Position numbers and translations under genes: made by a program. Positions 12,395 through 24,656 of a stretch of 64,000 bases of DNA are shown piece after piece. Origin of the DNA: Apricaphanius iberus (taxonomy: Eukaryota; Chordata; Actinopteri; Cyprinodontiformes; Aphaniidae); NCBI GenBank assembly GCA_028564705.1, contig JAPXFQ010002912.1:806001-870000 (forward strand). The letters run 5' to 3'. The first letter of the stretch is position 1. Every line of letters starts with the position of its first letter. Under the pieces are notes generated by a model. It saw nothing but the letters and a program-made list of their open reading frames with translations, made no database searches and had not been told where the DNA came from.

Positions 12395-12895
12395 CTTCTA
12401 CTACTCTCCAGATATATTTTTTATACTGTTATTGCGATTGTTAACCCAGTTTTCTCTCAGTATTTTGCTCCCCATAGAGGCTCCACATGGTCTGGTAACC
12501 TGCTCAGCTATAATGCCCCCTGCTGGATGAGGAATATCGGTCCAGATGATTCTCAAAGTCACAAAGCATCCTCTATGCTGTCTCTTCTCTGTCTTCTCAG
12601 ATCCCCAGACGGTCGTGGCAGATGACCGCTTGTACTGAGACAGGGTTCTGCCAGAGGTTTCTTCCTGTTAAAGGGGAGTTTTTCCTCTCCACTGTCGCTA
12701 CATACTTGCTCAGTATGACGGATTGCTTAAGAATAGCTGTGGTTAGAGTCTGCATGATCCGGGCACAACCTCACGCCGATGACTCAACACAATCTGCTGG
12801 GATTCCTTACATAGAAACCTTTAACTGATTGGAATGATTGTGTAACTGTATTAAAATTACTTTTGTTGTAAAGTGTCTATTATTATTGTTATAAA
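12395..12895 (+). repeat. Abundant teleost repeat (R5), copy 1
   Basis: The diagnostic core is GAGGTTTCTTCCTGTTAAAG, GGAGTTTTTCCTCTCCACTG and TCGCTACATACTTGCTCAGT, followed by TCTGCTGGGATTCCTTACAT and a 3' part with TTGTAAAGTGTCT. I know this module as a very common fish repeat with a LINE-like 3' tail. A more worn copy lies at 57,040-57,305. A 110-codon open frame at 12,293-12,625 crosses from the SINE into it and is not a gene. Confidence 0.65.
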
Positions 12896-14559
12896 TGTGA
12901 CAACATTTGGACCTAAAAAGTAAAACAACTAAACAAAACAACGCAAATCTCACTATGGTCATGCACATTATCCAGCTAACTTATGGCCATTTCTTTAGCA
13001 ATTATCCACAAAAGAGGAAAAAAATATCTTCTTTCCTCCCCAGTCTTTGCTGCTAACAGTAAACAAGCAGGTGCAGAGGTTAATTGGGGCTTTCCGAAAC
13101 GATTCAGCATCAAGGTTAATGGGGATTCCTGTTCAGGGTTACAAACAGCCTGCAGGATAAATTGGCTAATTTGTGGCAATGGAAATGAACATTTCTAAAG
13201 GCACTCGGCTGAATAATTTTAACATTACCTGGTAGTGAATGAATAGCAGGACGAATGACTTAATCAGTCTGAAAATTTCAGATCTAAAATTGCTGAAGAG
13301 CTGCTTCAGAAAAAATAATAACAGTAATAAATGCTGCTCGAAAAAACCCTTATCTTATGTAGGTACTAATGGGTGCTGAAAGCGCTCACTCATATAATCT
13401 ACAAACCACTCTAAAAGAAACAAAGTCATCCATGTAAAGGGATTAAATTTCACCAAAGAAGTTGAATATTAAGGCTGAATGTTAAGAAATTATCTATTGA
13501 AATCAGAAAGTATATATTTACATGGGTGAGATTTCATTGAAACTGAAGGCAAAACCGTATTTTACATGTCTAGACATTTCTTTAACATGTGACCCCAGAG
13601 TGACTGTTTACTGTAATTTTCTCGATGAGCGGAGAAGCAGGTCCACATCCTTCAGCTAAAACAGACGTATAATTTTTTACCTCTGCAGAAACCCGCCCAA
13701 CCAGAGATGATGTACAGAAGTCATTTTACTTAGAATAACAAGAATAAAACAAGCTCAAGAATTTACAATGTGAAAAATATGGTTTATATGAGCTGATGAT
13801 CAAGTGGAGGTAGACTAAAGTGGTCCAGAAATGCACACACATGGATGAGGGACACCTACAGTCAGAGAGGCGACAGACAGGAGATTGAGAGCAGAAACTT
13901 CAGCAGCTCCTTCATTACGCCGCCAATGAGACATACTTAAAACCAGAAAAACTGTGTGTGTGTAGGGGGGGATGGGGTTTTATTAGCGGTTTTCTAAGGC
14001 ATTTTATTTCCAGCATACAAACCGTTGGAAGGTGTAATTTCCTGAGCAGAGCAGCAGATCATTCTGTCTGTGTCACAGAGAGCCAGAGTCCAAAGCTCAG
14101 TGGCAACAACAGGAAGGGAAAAAGAAAAGATGAGGATCGCTTGGATGGGAGCACGCAGGAGGAGAAAAATGAGACCCAGGAGGAGGTACAGGGAGGGAAA
14201 GATAAGACACTGAAACAGCAGTCCGAGGTGAATAGAAAGCAAAAATTAGGCCACATGGTTTGATGGAGGCGACAGAACAAAAACCTGACTTCTAGTAATC
14301 CTTGTATGAAGCAGAATAAAATCTTTCTCCAGTCTAGGGGAGTCAGCAATCTGCAGGCAGAAGCCGCTCCCACCCCGTCGTCTTATCAGACATCCTTTAA
14401 ACTGCACAAGTAATCATTATTGAGCTGTATGGGAAATGATTAGAAAATCATTTATAACGGATTTACTGGCATGTTAAATTTTACTCTGCAACGAATTTCA
14501 TTGTGGAGTTTGAAGCATTTTTAACATAGTTTGCCCCTTATAGCAGCTAAAATAGGAGG
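12896..14559. other. No gene recognised
   Basis: Unique-looking noncoding sequence. A charged open frame at 13,958-14,263 (rich in Lys, Glu and Gln) is probably chance from purine-rich DNA; it has no recognisable domain. Confidence 0.4.
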
Positions 14560-14769
14560 AAGAGTCCAGACAGGCTAAGGTCTGAAACCCAGTGTTGCGT
14601 CATTGAATTACAGCCAAATAAATAAAAAATAATAATTTTATTTATTTTTTATTTATGGCACTGACCCATATTATATAATTGGAAAAGATAGAATCGATTA
14701 TCAAGATTTAATTCAAAGTCAATAAAATTGGAATCAAATCGATTCTTAAAATTTGAATCGACACCCAGT
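14560..14769 (+). repeat. Repeat family R1, copy C
   Basis: The right end has AATCGATTCTTAAAATTTGA then ATCGACACCCAG, matching the R1 tails at 735-766 and 36,160-36,198. The centre is an AT-rich near-palindrome (AATAAATAAAAAATAATAATT and its reverse). Confidence 0.5.
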
Positions 14770-14919
14770 TCTCTTGAAAAGATTAATGCATATAATCACA
14801 GTTTGCAGTCCAAGCAATACAGAACATTGGTTAGTGCACGATTTCGTGGTACATAGATTTTTATGATGCACACATCAGAGCTAGGCTAACCATAAAAAAA
14901 TGAGAAGAAAAAAGAAAAC

Positions 14920-15450
14920 TACCGTAATTTCCAGACTATAAGCCAAAACATTTTTCCCATGCTTTGAACCATGTAGCCTGTACAACAATGTGGCTTTATG
15001 TATTTTTTTACAGCTAATGGCCACTAGAGGACCTCCTAGATCTATGGATTGTACAGGTTACGTTCCCCTTCAAATGATACTTGCCTTAAAGAGGCGGGCT
15101 ACAAAGAAAATGCTGAGACAGGCAATTTGTGGAACAGACAGACATTACGAGAGCGAGTTTGCGAAAACAGTTCCTATGCACAAACCCTCATTATGGAAAT
15201 AATGCTGCATATAATGCCGCTTTTAAGTTAAAGGTGGTCGATCTGGCTTTTAAAGAAGGAAATAGAGCTGCTTCATGTACCCTTTGCATCAATGAATCAA
15301 CTGTGAGACGCTGTGCTTTAAGGCTGCTTCAGCAACTTTGCTGCAACACAGACTGCTACCGGATCATCTGTCAGGATCTACAACAGCTCCTTGAAGAATT
15401 ATGAGCTACAACACCACCTATTTCCCCTCTGGGATCAATAAAGCATTTTT
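14920..15450 (+). pseudogene. Remnant DNA transposon with helix-turn-helix of a CENP-B/pogo type
   Basis: It starts with ACCGTAATTTCCAGACTATA, a terminus I recognise from vertebrate repeats (the usual form has CCGGACTATAAGCC). A frame at about 15,210-15,312 reads YNAAFKLKVVDLAFKEGN, RAA, then INESTVRR, which fits the N-terminal helix-turn-helix of CENP-B/Brinker-like DNA-binding domains in pogo-type transposases (AAFKLKAIDLAVKEGNRAAA, then INESMVRRW). The usual final Trp is Cys here, and the catalytic DDE region is missing. The right edge (about 15,425) has GGGATCAATAAAGCA, like a fish LINE tail. A dead fragment. Confidence 0.5.
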
Positions 15451-17454
15451 CGAATTTAATTGCATTCTTTCTTCACAAAACTCATGTTCACACCTACACA
15501 GTCTGATTTATAAGTACGAAATATTTATAACCAATATTTGAGCCCATACGTAGTAACTACATTTAGCTATTTTATTTAATCTTTTTCAACAATAAATTAT
15601 TTTTAGAACTGCTAGCAGATGGTTGTTTTTCTGTATTAAATAGAATAAATTAGATTTTTAGACTAAATATTTGAGCAAATGCCATAAAAACTTTGATATT
15701 GGTGAGGATTTTAAAGCAGATCTTTCCATGACTGACAACTTTAATTAATCTCTGTACTGGTATTTAAGCTGATTATCACCACAGGTCTGTGGAAGCAGAG
15801 ACTCGTCTAAAAGTTAAAGCCCCTCTAGGACTGCTACAAAAACACTAAAGAGCATCAATACTGTTTGGAGTCTTTAACAGAACCCTGAATGACACATTAT
15901 GAACATATTTGATTGTGGTGTTGATTAGGCCTCCACAGAAAACCACCACGTTTTTCTTAAAATATGTGAACCAAGAATAAACATGTCAGCTCCTGGAAAC
16001 TGTATCCAAAAGTGCTTTTATCAGCGTCCAAAAGCCGCCGTGCTCTGACTCATTACTGCTGCCTCGCACAATTCGGTTTAAATCTGCAGGAACCTCAGGA
16101 ATTTTCAGAGGAACTCCAGCTACGCTGGAGAAATAAAAAACCTGATTCTTCCTCAGCTGTTAGGAGATGTTTGGCGTTCTGCACGTCCAAGTCCTTGAGG
16201 AATGACCCTTAAACATTTTTTTGTTGTCGTTTCATTTTATTTGGCATCAACACCATCCCCACCCACATGCTCATTCATTAACGAGACCCCATGTTTGCCT
16301 CCTGTGGAGTCACACATGCTGCTCCGCATCGACATCCTTCCAGAGGCGCTGATCATATTTCCATTTCAAAACCAGGAATGTTTTTAGGACCTTGACCTCG
16401 AACTGGTAAGGCACCTCTGAAGGCTTTGAATCAGCTCTCAGATTCAGACATTATTTTTGCACTGTTCACTTTAGAGTTAGCTAAAATATATGTATTTTTT
16501 GGCAGGATAATTGCAGATTCTTGTTGCTGTGAGGAGGGAGGAGAAATATAAGGATATGCTTTAATCCTTTTGGATTATTTATTTATTTATTTGAAACAGT
16601 GATGTGCTTAACTCTGTCCTTCAAAACAGCCTGACCTACAAATAATATTTCTTAGTAATCCTGAGTTCTCTGTAGTTATCTGCTGTATTTTTTTATTTTA
16701 AAATCAGCATGGAGCTCCGCAGGGTTCTGTTCTTAACCTCAATTTATTCATGTCTTAAACCAAGAATTAAAAAAACATGATTTACCTGCCTACTTTACAT
16801 CATCTTGTAAGATTGTTCAGTGATATAATCTATCACTGTTAGTATATTTATTTATCTGCTACATCCAAACCTCTGAGATTTTAAAAGATTTAGTCCTACA
16901 GATTTTTTTTGGATAGCTTGGTCCCTCAGATTAGTGCAAACTTGGGTTTCTGGACATTGCAGACATACTATTAGTTGGGGTATAAAGGTATATATTCAGC
17001 AAATCCAACTTATTTCTACCTGAACACCTACAAAATGTTTATGTGCAGAGCTCAGAGCGCATTGCAACATTCCAGCATGGCAACTCTAGAAAGAAACAAA
17101 AAAAGGACTCCCAGCTATCCCTAAACTCTGCTATTTGGGAACATTCATGGTTTCCCATGCAGCTACACTGGAAAAAGAAAGATGGACCGAACCAGAACTT
17201 TGTCATCGAACACATCTTTCAGCACCAATAAGGTCCGTAACACACTGTACTGCTGGATTCAAGTACAGCTGGGAGACTAGGCTGTCAAAATATAAAAAAA
17301 TCTCCTATGGCACATTTTACCCTCAAGTATTATTTAAACATTTCTAAACATTGATGCTGACTGTTTTCAAGTAGGTATGTTTTTTTAACTCTGGCTATGT
17401 CTGCTTGTACTATTATTATTTTTGACTTTTTAAGAAAATGCCATAAAATGTCAA
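15451..17454. other. Unassigned; part may be regulatory
   Basis: No gene. The part 16,000-16,420 is of mixed, unique-looking composition without transposon ends. The part 16,560-16,600 has a short TTTA run. Open frames at 16,012-16,387 and 17,043-17,347 have no recognisable protein features. Confidence 0.3.
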
Positions 17455-17651
17455 GTCAGTTCTAAATTTTCTACTTTAAATTTGAGAAAATTATAAAATC
17501 TAATACTGGGAAGAGAAAAGAAGGAATTAGGGAAAAAATGTATTCGCTGAATGCTGATCGAAGATAGAGGGGAAAAAAAGTTAAATGTACATTTATATTT
17601 ATTTTTCTTAAAGTGTACAATAAACTGTGATTTGTGTACCGTTACACCCCT
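17455..17651. repeat. Repeat family R6, copy 1 (transposon end)
   Basis: The right end reads AAACTGTGATTTGTGTACCG then TTACACCCCT; reversed, this is AGGGGTGTAACGGTACACAA, a terminus known from fish hAT-like repeats. A second copy at 33,030-33,183 has the same interior order (TCTAAAATTT, GAAAAGAAGGAATT) and the same end. Confidence 0.55.
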
Positions 17652-18502
17652 AATATACAACTAAACCCCTATTCAGCTTGATAAACTGATTTGTAAACAC
17701 ATTTTCAGCCTTTAAGCACCAACTATAATTTTCATATGAGAAATTATTCATTTTCTTATTAAAGAAAGCCTATGTACATTCAGGAGACAGGGGCAAAGAC
17801 CTTTATTGATTCTCCTAACCTTCTACCACATTTTATCCTACTTTAATTTGATTACTCCAAGCTAAAATTGCTCTAATAGATCTCTTAGACACCAGCATTA
17901 AATCTTTAGGGGGTACTGAAGGAAGGAGTAGTTATGTGTTTTTTCATCATCAAGTTAAACTAATGGAAGTTTTTGTTGCTTTCGTTAGTACTTTCTGCCT
18001 GTCTATTAGGAAACAGCAAGCTCTCAGGGTTAGAGTACTCCCCGAGTTGTGTTCTGTGTGTAACTCCAATTATAATTCTAACATTCATGTAATTTTTTTG
18101 TCTGTATAAGACTCCCAAAGAGAATCTTTCCATTGTGTTTGTGGGGAGAGCACGCCAGAAAATTCCCCCAACTTTGCACTGAAAGCGAATAATTCTCTCT
18201 ATCTAAGCATCCAGAAAGAGATTTTTCTCCACCTTCATCTGCGATTCAAGAACGGAGAACACAGTTAAAACCAGGGACTGGATAATATTACGTTTCTGCA
18301 CAGTAATATCTGAAGAAAATAACTTTTAGCTGAGAAATATTCTAAAGATATACAAGACGTAATTCATTGTAATATAATTTACAATCAGTAAGGGGTTGTG
18401 TAATGCTGTCTTTGATTGATTCTTTTAAACTGTAAAAGGAAAATAATCTAAAGGCTGTTGTTAGTTTTGAAAGTCTAGTAACTAGTCGTTAAGGCAGAAT
18501 AT
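17652..18502. other. No gene recognised
   Basis: AT-rich noncoding sequence; nothing could be assigned. Confidence 0.4.
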
Positions 18503-18600
18503 CATCTCTTCTGTGGATACTGAGCTGTTAGCATGTCGTAAAGTTATACGAACAGTCCTCAGTCAGAGGCCTCTTTACATTCTTTCGAAGAATACTGGAG
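18503..18600 (+). repeat. Repeat family R2, copy 2
   Basis: Matches 4,319-4,410 in the same orientation, sharing GAGCTGTTAG-ATGTC and TCAGTCAGAGGCC. Confidence 0.55.
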
Positions 18601-19665
18601 ATCCTTCTTTCCTGCCACACCAAAACATTTAAGGCCCCTTTGTGACAAATTAAGTATTTTTTAATTGAAAAACTCAGCTAACCTAGAAAGCTATGGCCAT
18701 CAAACTTTAATTTGCTTATAAAACGCAACAAATGAGCCACAACTTTCCCAACAGTGCCCCTGGAACAGAGAGGAATCCTGCCTGCGTTTCATCAAGTCTG
18801 GCTTTTTCACCAAGAATGACCCTAAACCCTGCTCAGCCAACACCAACATGTCCTCACATTCCTTCATAATCAGACCAGCAGCCAGGAAATGTAAACACTC
18901 ACCCGGCTGCTGTCTTTCTGTGTGTTTACAGCCTGTAATGACACACACCCCCTCTGTGTAATTGAGACAGAATTAGGCTCGACGGAGAGTGAGAGACACG
19001 CAGAATATTTATCAGCGAGGACGCAGCCGGTCGACCTGGAGAGAGACGTCACTAATGTGACGAGTAAACACCACTGATGGGGCTTTTTGTCTCAATTAAT
19101 GCCTCGTTTTTAATGAATTGGTCCTTTACTTCCCCTCTGTAAGTCTGTTTTTTATTAGCCGGGAGTGGGGGGGCTGATCCGTCTTGTTCTGTCGTCACAG
19201 GAGGGTTCACAATAAAGAGGGAGGAAACGGGGGAAAAAATAGAAAATTATGACAGATGGTGGGAAAGTCTAAAAAGTGATTAAAGGAGAGGAAAAGTGCA
19301 GGAAGACCTTGAAGGAAAAGTGGTGAGGAAGAGGGAATTCATATAACAGATCATTTCTGAACTTCACGGCAACACTGAGGGGAAAAGTTGTTAAAGAGAA
19401 AACTGGGATGAACCAGTACTAAGGGATCTGCTGGCTCCATCAGAACCATAACTCCCACTATGGGAGCTGAAACTTTCTTTTCAAGGAAACAGGCGCACAC
19501 AATACAATCAATAGGAAAGAGCAGTGAGGAATATGGGTGTTAACTGTAACCGACATCCCAATATTCAATAACATCTCAATATCTACCACCAGAACCCGTT
19601 CTCCCTGAATGTTCAACCCAAAGCGGAGTCATCGTCACTGTAACTCCAAGTAATCTGCAGGTTCA
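18601..19665. other. Unique-looking stretch, possible regulatory sequence
   Basis: No transposon ends, no coding region. Around 19,070-19,140 there is a run of homeobox-type words (CAATTAATG, TTTTTAATGAATTGG) set in well-mixed sequence, the texture often seen in conserved fish enhancers. Inference only. Confidence 0.3.
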
Positions 19666-19914
19666 GTGGCCGACGATGGGAGTGATAATATCATCTCTGA
19701 CTACAGCTTGTGTAGAGTCACCGCAAAGTCCAAGGAAAAGGAGAACCAGCCATGTTTTCTATCCTTTAGGCCAAAAGAGATATCTGAATCTCCAATATCT
19801 AGTACAATATCTAGTGTGAAGACAAATACTAAACATCAGTATCCATGCATACCTAGTATGCAGGCACAGCTTGATGACATCATCAAAATGCATAACCGCG
19901 GTATGGAGGTATAG
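19666..19914 (+). other. Unassigned open frame, no known domain
   Basis: This 82-codon frame starts at a GTG and has no ATG near its beginning. It reads as a Ser/Lys-rich hydrophilic peptide without signal peptide, membrane segment or known motif. No clear splice acceptor precedes it. I list it because its residue mix is more protein-like than most short frames here, but chance is the likelier explanation. Confidence 0.15.
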
Positions 19915-21199
19915 TCAAAATCTCTACCTTTGGCTTAATTTGGATCATTTCTAGCTCATACTTTTTATATTGCCCGCCACTAGTTTGAATACTAATCTGT
20001 GAAAATGACAGACTGCTTTCGATTTTTCCGTCCCCGTAAACCAAAGGAGTAAAATATGGAAAACATTCTGTTGATGCGACCTCCGGCCCCAGCCGTGAAA
20101 CCGTAATCGTTTCACATCGCTTAGATTGTGAAAACATCTAAGAGTACCATCAGCACCCGAGGAGGATTATAAAATGTTTGCATAAATGTTAAACAGCGCC
20201 TCGTTTATCAACTCAAAAACACTTCTCAGCCTTGTGGTCGTTTTCATTCAGAACAAAAAACATTTACATCTCTACAATATGACTTTAAATGAAGCCTTTT
20301 CAACCCATAGCTCCATTTTTAAAAGAAAGAAAAAAGATAGAAGAAAGAAGTAGAAGATGAGATAAAACAGATATGAAAACTATAATGTTAAAAACTGTCA
20401 TCCAAAATCTCCTTACTGACAAACTACTGCCTTCTTATCTGTGTTTTTTTTTTTCCTGGTGTTAAATCTCATCTTGGCATCCTTTTATTCTACTGGTACA
20501 TGCTGTGGTGATGATCCCAGGGAACTCCCCTGGTTTCTGGAAAAGTTTCCTGCCAATGTTTCTGGATTCTCACAGAGCAAGCAGCCCATTCTGTTCTCTT
20601 CACTCTGAAAGTCCGACTCGTTTGGAGGCAAACCCGAAACATCGGAAAACCCTTCTCCATTAGATCTCTACAGGCAGAGAAGAAGAGAGGTTACAGCTTC
20701 CCACTGGTCATCATTTACAGCCAAATAAATCTGATGGCTTCTGATCTCCACTGTTAAATACCTACTGGCCTTTACTGGCCGACGCTGAGCTTTGGTTCCA
20801 CTGTTTCTGATTTTCTTTCTAAGGATAACACATAAAGTCACTGCCTCCAGCAAGAATCCATTAAAGGAAAAAATGCTGTGGGTCAGACCCGGCGCCAGAG
20901 GAATTCAGCTGGGAGGGGCTGTGGGTCACTTTGGGGGGGTCCCAGTAAACAGTTTTTACATACTTCAGGGTGAAATCTGCCTTTTCCCTGACTACTATAT
21001 TTCTGTACATCATTGTAAAGCTAAGATCATTTCGATTCCACTGATGTATGCCAATCAAAGATACAATCATAACTGTACAGGAAATACCTAGGGTCAAACC
21101 ACTAAGATAACAATACCACAGAACACAGAGCCATCTCCAACAAAAACTGTCTTTTTAGGTCCACAACGGTCCAATGAAAGTAGTAAAATACTAAATCCT
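19915..21199. other. No gene recognised
   Basis: Noncoding. At 20,887-20,945 the words GACCCGGCGCCAGAGGAATT and GGGGGGGTCCC resemble the terminus of a fish hAT-like repeat, with no second end found. A minus-strand frame at 20,668-20,853 has no recognisable domain. Confidence 0.35.
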
Positions 21200-21605
21200 T
21201 CGGATAAGTATTGGCAAGAATCTGGGGATACGATATGTATCACGATACAGATGGAACAATACGATAAATTACGATAATAATGATACGATCAGTAGTACTA
21301 TATGTTGCGATTTTCAAAACGGAATTTAACCTGTCAGAGCATCCTAACCACTCCAATATGTTTCATCCATAACAAATCCAGTTTTATTACTAGTTCTAGT
21401 TGATCCACTGGCACGAAGGAGATAAGAAAGCCACCAAATACCAGTCCTACTTTCAATTTTACTGCCAAAATGATTGTGGTGTGTCAGAATTTCTTTCAAA
21501 TTCTTAGAAAGAAATAAAAAATTGTTGGGTTTGAATATCGATACAATATCATGATGTAAAATATTGCGATATATTGGCAAATCTATATTTTCTTACATTC
21601 CTACT
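21200..21605. repeat. Degenerate DNA-transposon-like repeat
   Basis: The left part (GGGGATACGATATGTATCAC, ATACGATAAATTACGATAAT) and the right part (ATATCGATACAATATCATGA, AATATTGCGATATATTGGC) are loosely inverted relative to each other and share the ATACGATA/CGATAT style of a common fish repeat end. No coding sequence. Boundaries are approximate. Confidence 0.4.
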
Positions 21606-22250
21606 TAGTCCACAAGAAGTTTGATCTTTAAACTCCAACATATTCTGCTGCAGAAAGCCTTGGTCATTTCCTTCATAGTCTGTGTTTCTTACAAAGTTTC
21701 CGTTATTCATAGAGGCTGCAGCTTTAATTCCAATAGGGAAAACAAGGAAATATGATTTCACCATTAACCCACAGTTGTCTGGTTTTTATTTAACTCAGGT
21801 TGAATTGAAGCGTTGAAGAACACGCTGCATGACGAGGTGTTTATAGACTAAATAAGATGATGCATTTAGGGAAAAAAGGCAAAGCAGATAAAAGGAGTCT
21901 GTCTGCTCTGATTGGTGTAAAGTTGCTGTAAACCGGTTCGGGTTCAGGACACACTGCACCCTTCAACCAAACATGCGAGGCTCGAGGACAAACCGGTCCA
22001 ACTACATGGAGCCCTGAGGGGACACACACCAGGCGTGTTTCCCTGGGGTATAAAGACGAACTGACACAGGGGCCCAAGTTTGTCTGATCTCCACAGACTG
22101 CGTCCCAGTCTCCACTGTCCGTTCTTCGGGAGGTATAAGGGGAAAAAGCCTTTTCGGCCCACTGTCATGAATGTAGGCATGAGGAGTTTGTTCGACTCTG
22201 CTGGCTCTTTAACTGGAACTGTGAGGTTTGGACAGGTGAGACTGTGACAA
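21606..22250. other. No gene recognised
   Basis: Noncoding; two overlapping minus-strand frames (21,841-22,264) lack any domain. Confidence 0.35.
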
Positions 22251-22787
22251 AAGGGCCGGCCCAAAGTTTTATGGGGCCTTAAGCAGATTTTGACTCATGG
22301 GGGCCCCCTGTCGTTCAAGACCACAACCCACAATAACAGCGTTATAATCAAGATTTGGTCTAATCTGGGAGAGGAGGCTGAGTTTATTTGGCTGATTCTA
22401 AACATTAATCTGAGCTAATTGTCAATATTAGATGAGAAAATCTGAAGCTCAAACAAAATATATTAAACTAAAGCATCAGATTGTAAAATTGGTAACATAA
22501 TCAAACAATGAATATTAAAAATGTAAAGTGTTATTTTAATTTAATTCAATTTTTTGATTATAATGAACATTTTTGTAAATTAAAAGGTACAGTATATACA
22601 TTTTCATATATTTTTTAATATTTTTGAAACATTAAATATTTTGTTAGAAAGAGACTTGCGTGGTTACAACACAAAAATGTAAAAATTTTCATACATTTTA
22701 ACATCTGTAGTAGCATTATAGTGGCCCCAGATGGTTTGGGGGGCCCTAAGCAACCGCTTGGTTTGCTTGTGTCTTGGGCTGGCTCAG
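22251..22787. mobile_element. hAT nonautonomous element with 8-bp target duplications
   Basis: The left end is AAGGGCCGGCCCAAAG and the right end, reversed, is CTGAGCCAGCCCAAG. Both run on into GGGGCC-rich subterminal sequence (TATGGGGCCTTAAGCA and, reversed, GGTTGCTTAGGGCCCCC). The flanks TGTGACAA (22,243-22,250) and TGTGACAG (22,788-22,795) agree at 7 of 8 bases, the target length of hAT elements. The interior is AT-rich and noncoding. The CAGGGCCGGCCC terminus is widespread in fish. Confidence 0.8.
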
Positions 22788-23484
22788 TGTGACAGTAAGG
22801 ATGAATGTGCCTAACCTGGTGATGCTGAGGGACAGTTTCTCTTCCAAGGTATAACAATCCAAAACATGAAGTCAAATCGACCACTTTCTTATTTTTCCCT
22901 GTCGGTTTCCAATATCTCCTACTATAGAACCCTCCCCCCACCCGGGTCACGTCTGGGAGAGCTTTTACTCTTAAAAATGACCCTTAAGGCCATAACTAAA
23001 CGGAGATAAACAACCTGTAGCTTACCTGCCATCAACCTCAATGTCAAAGCAGATTTAAATGCTTCATGTTGCGTCCTAAACATCACAAGATAAACAGTTT
23101 CTTCTCCTTTGCTGCTGCTGCTTCAGTTTCTTGGTCTGCAGCCTTCTCCGTGCTCCTTGTGGGTTTGCTAGATTCCAGCTGCAGATGTGGAGCGGATGTT
23201 TGTCCGGTCAGGCTCATATCTCACCAAAATAAATGCGTAACCAATTATTTGACGACTTGCATTCAGAACGGGGCTCAACTACCAGTGACGGGATATCTGT
23301 AGGACACGTATGGATACACACACACAGAGAGGGAAGCCGGAGCGTTGATGTCCCGACCTTCCCACAAGCTTCTGGGTCCGCTTTTTATTCTGCCAGGAAT
23401 CCCTGCCGAGCTGCTAAAAATTACCTCAGGAGAAACGCAGAAACGTTCGAAGAAGACCCACTAACAATCAGAAAACCCCTTCTT
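22788..23484. other. No gene recognised
   Basis: Noncoding; a minus-strand frame at 22,615-22,950 begins inside the hAT element and is not a gene. Confidence 0.35.
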
Positions 23485-23518
23485 GGGGGCGGGGGGGGGG
23501 GGGGGGGGGGGGGGGGGG
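23485..23518 (+). repeat. Poly-G run (28 consecutive G)
   Basis: Five G, one C, then 28 G in a row (23,491-23,518). Such a run can form G-quadruplexes and is hard to sequence and assemble, so its true length is doubtful. It produces a false Gly-rich tail in one open frame (23,233-23,553). Confidence 0.95.
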
Positions 23519-23911
23519 TCAACATTTGGTTTCATTTAACAGCTATAATATAGCAGAAAACTGGTAGATCGAAGTTTACAGCTGTTCTTTTGGGCAGAGA
23601 GAAACTAAACGGGAACAAAGGCAAAAACACAGATATGTCCTACTTATTTATTTACATTAAAAATGAGAAGGTGTGTAGAGATTCAAAAAACGTCTAAAAA
23701 TATATTAAAACTAGTAAAATCAGGCTCTATGAATGTATCATTATAAGGATGTACACTTGCCATGCCCCCATTAACTCGCATTAAACGGCTATGAACTTCT
23801 CCTGAAAGAATCCAAATGGCTCCTAACGTTTCTGTGTGAGTAAATGAATGTAATACAAAATAAAAATAAGATCCTAGTTGTAAAAAAAAAAATTAAAAAA
23901 AATAAAAGTCC
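23519..23911. other. No gene recognised
   Basis: AT-rich noncoding sequence with an A-rich patch at 23,881-23,906. Confidence 0.4.
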
Positions 23912-24168
23912 CCTTTAAACAGGTACGATATGTAATATTGACATCTTGTGGTCAAATTACAGTACTGAAGTCCATGAAGGAAAAAAAAAGCAGTCCGCTC
24001 TCAGCCACTCCCCCCAGCCCTTTGTGAGCTTCATGGAGATTTGCCCGTTTCTGATCGGCCAAACAAACACAATGACGAGTGAAGACGAGTTTTACACAGT
24101 AAGTTGATACGTAATTAACTACATTTTACTGCAATATCGAGTTGATGGTAATTGAAAAAGTAGCTTAA

Positions 24169-24656
24169 AGATACAGTGTGTAGTTTTTGCAGTACATTTT
24201 TGAAAATAGCGATAAAAATACTATGTAATAATAATTACGTAAAGGACATTAATTGAAAAATATTGGCGATATTGTAAAATATGACTTTAAAAAACAGTTT
24301 TAAAATACATAGGCGCGGGTCCTCCTTTCAGGGGAAAGTCATATTAGATGACTTCTTTACTTCTACAGGAGCCCAGACGGACAAAACGCACGGAACAAGC
24401 CCGCTATTAAAACATTGATTTCCCCTCAAAATGCAAAAAAGTTTCACCATAAATACATTTTTACCTCTTCGCTAGTTCCAAGCGATGAAAGAGACTGATG
24501 TGCTCGTCATGTTGCTGCAAATAGATAATTATCAGGGAATTGAGAGTTTGAAAACAGCACTAGTTGGACCTCCGTTGTTGAGACACAGATCCCGCATGCT
24601 TGTGATAATTTAGGTATGCACTGCCCCCTACTGGCCGAAAATTACACACTGTGCCT
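24169..24656. mobile_element. MITE family R8, copy 1, TTAA-flanked
   Basis: The ends are AGATACAGTGTGTAG and, reversed, AGGCACAGTGTGTAA, a roughly 14-bp inverted repeat. TTAA stands directly outside both ends (24,165-24,168 and 24,657-24,660), the target of piggyBac-type elements. A copy at 55,025-55,528 is highly similar through its whole length (for example TTGGCGATATTGTAAAATAT, GGCGCGGGTCCTC, CACTAGTTGGACCTCCGTTG). It encodes nothing. The piggyBac link rests only on the TTAA. Confidence 0.7.

Noticed and set aside
13958..14263. Charged 101-codon frame as a nuclear protein exon
   Set aside because: Purine-rich DNA gives Lys/Glu-rich peptides by chance; no supporting structure.
20668..20853. 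Minus-strand frame with a protein-like mix of residues
   Set aside because: Acceptor-like site upstream is weak and the peptide matches no family I know; not enough to call an exon.
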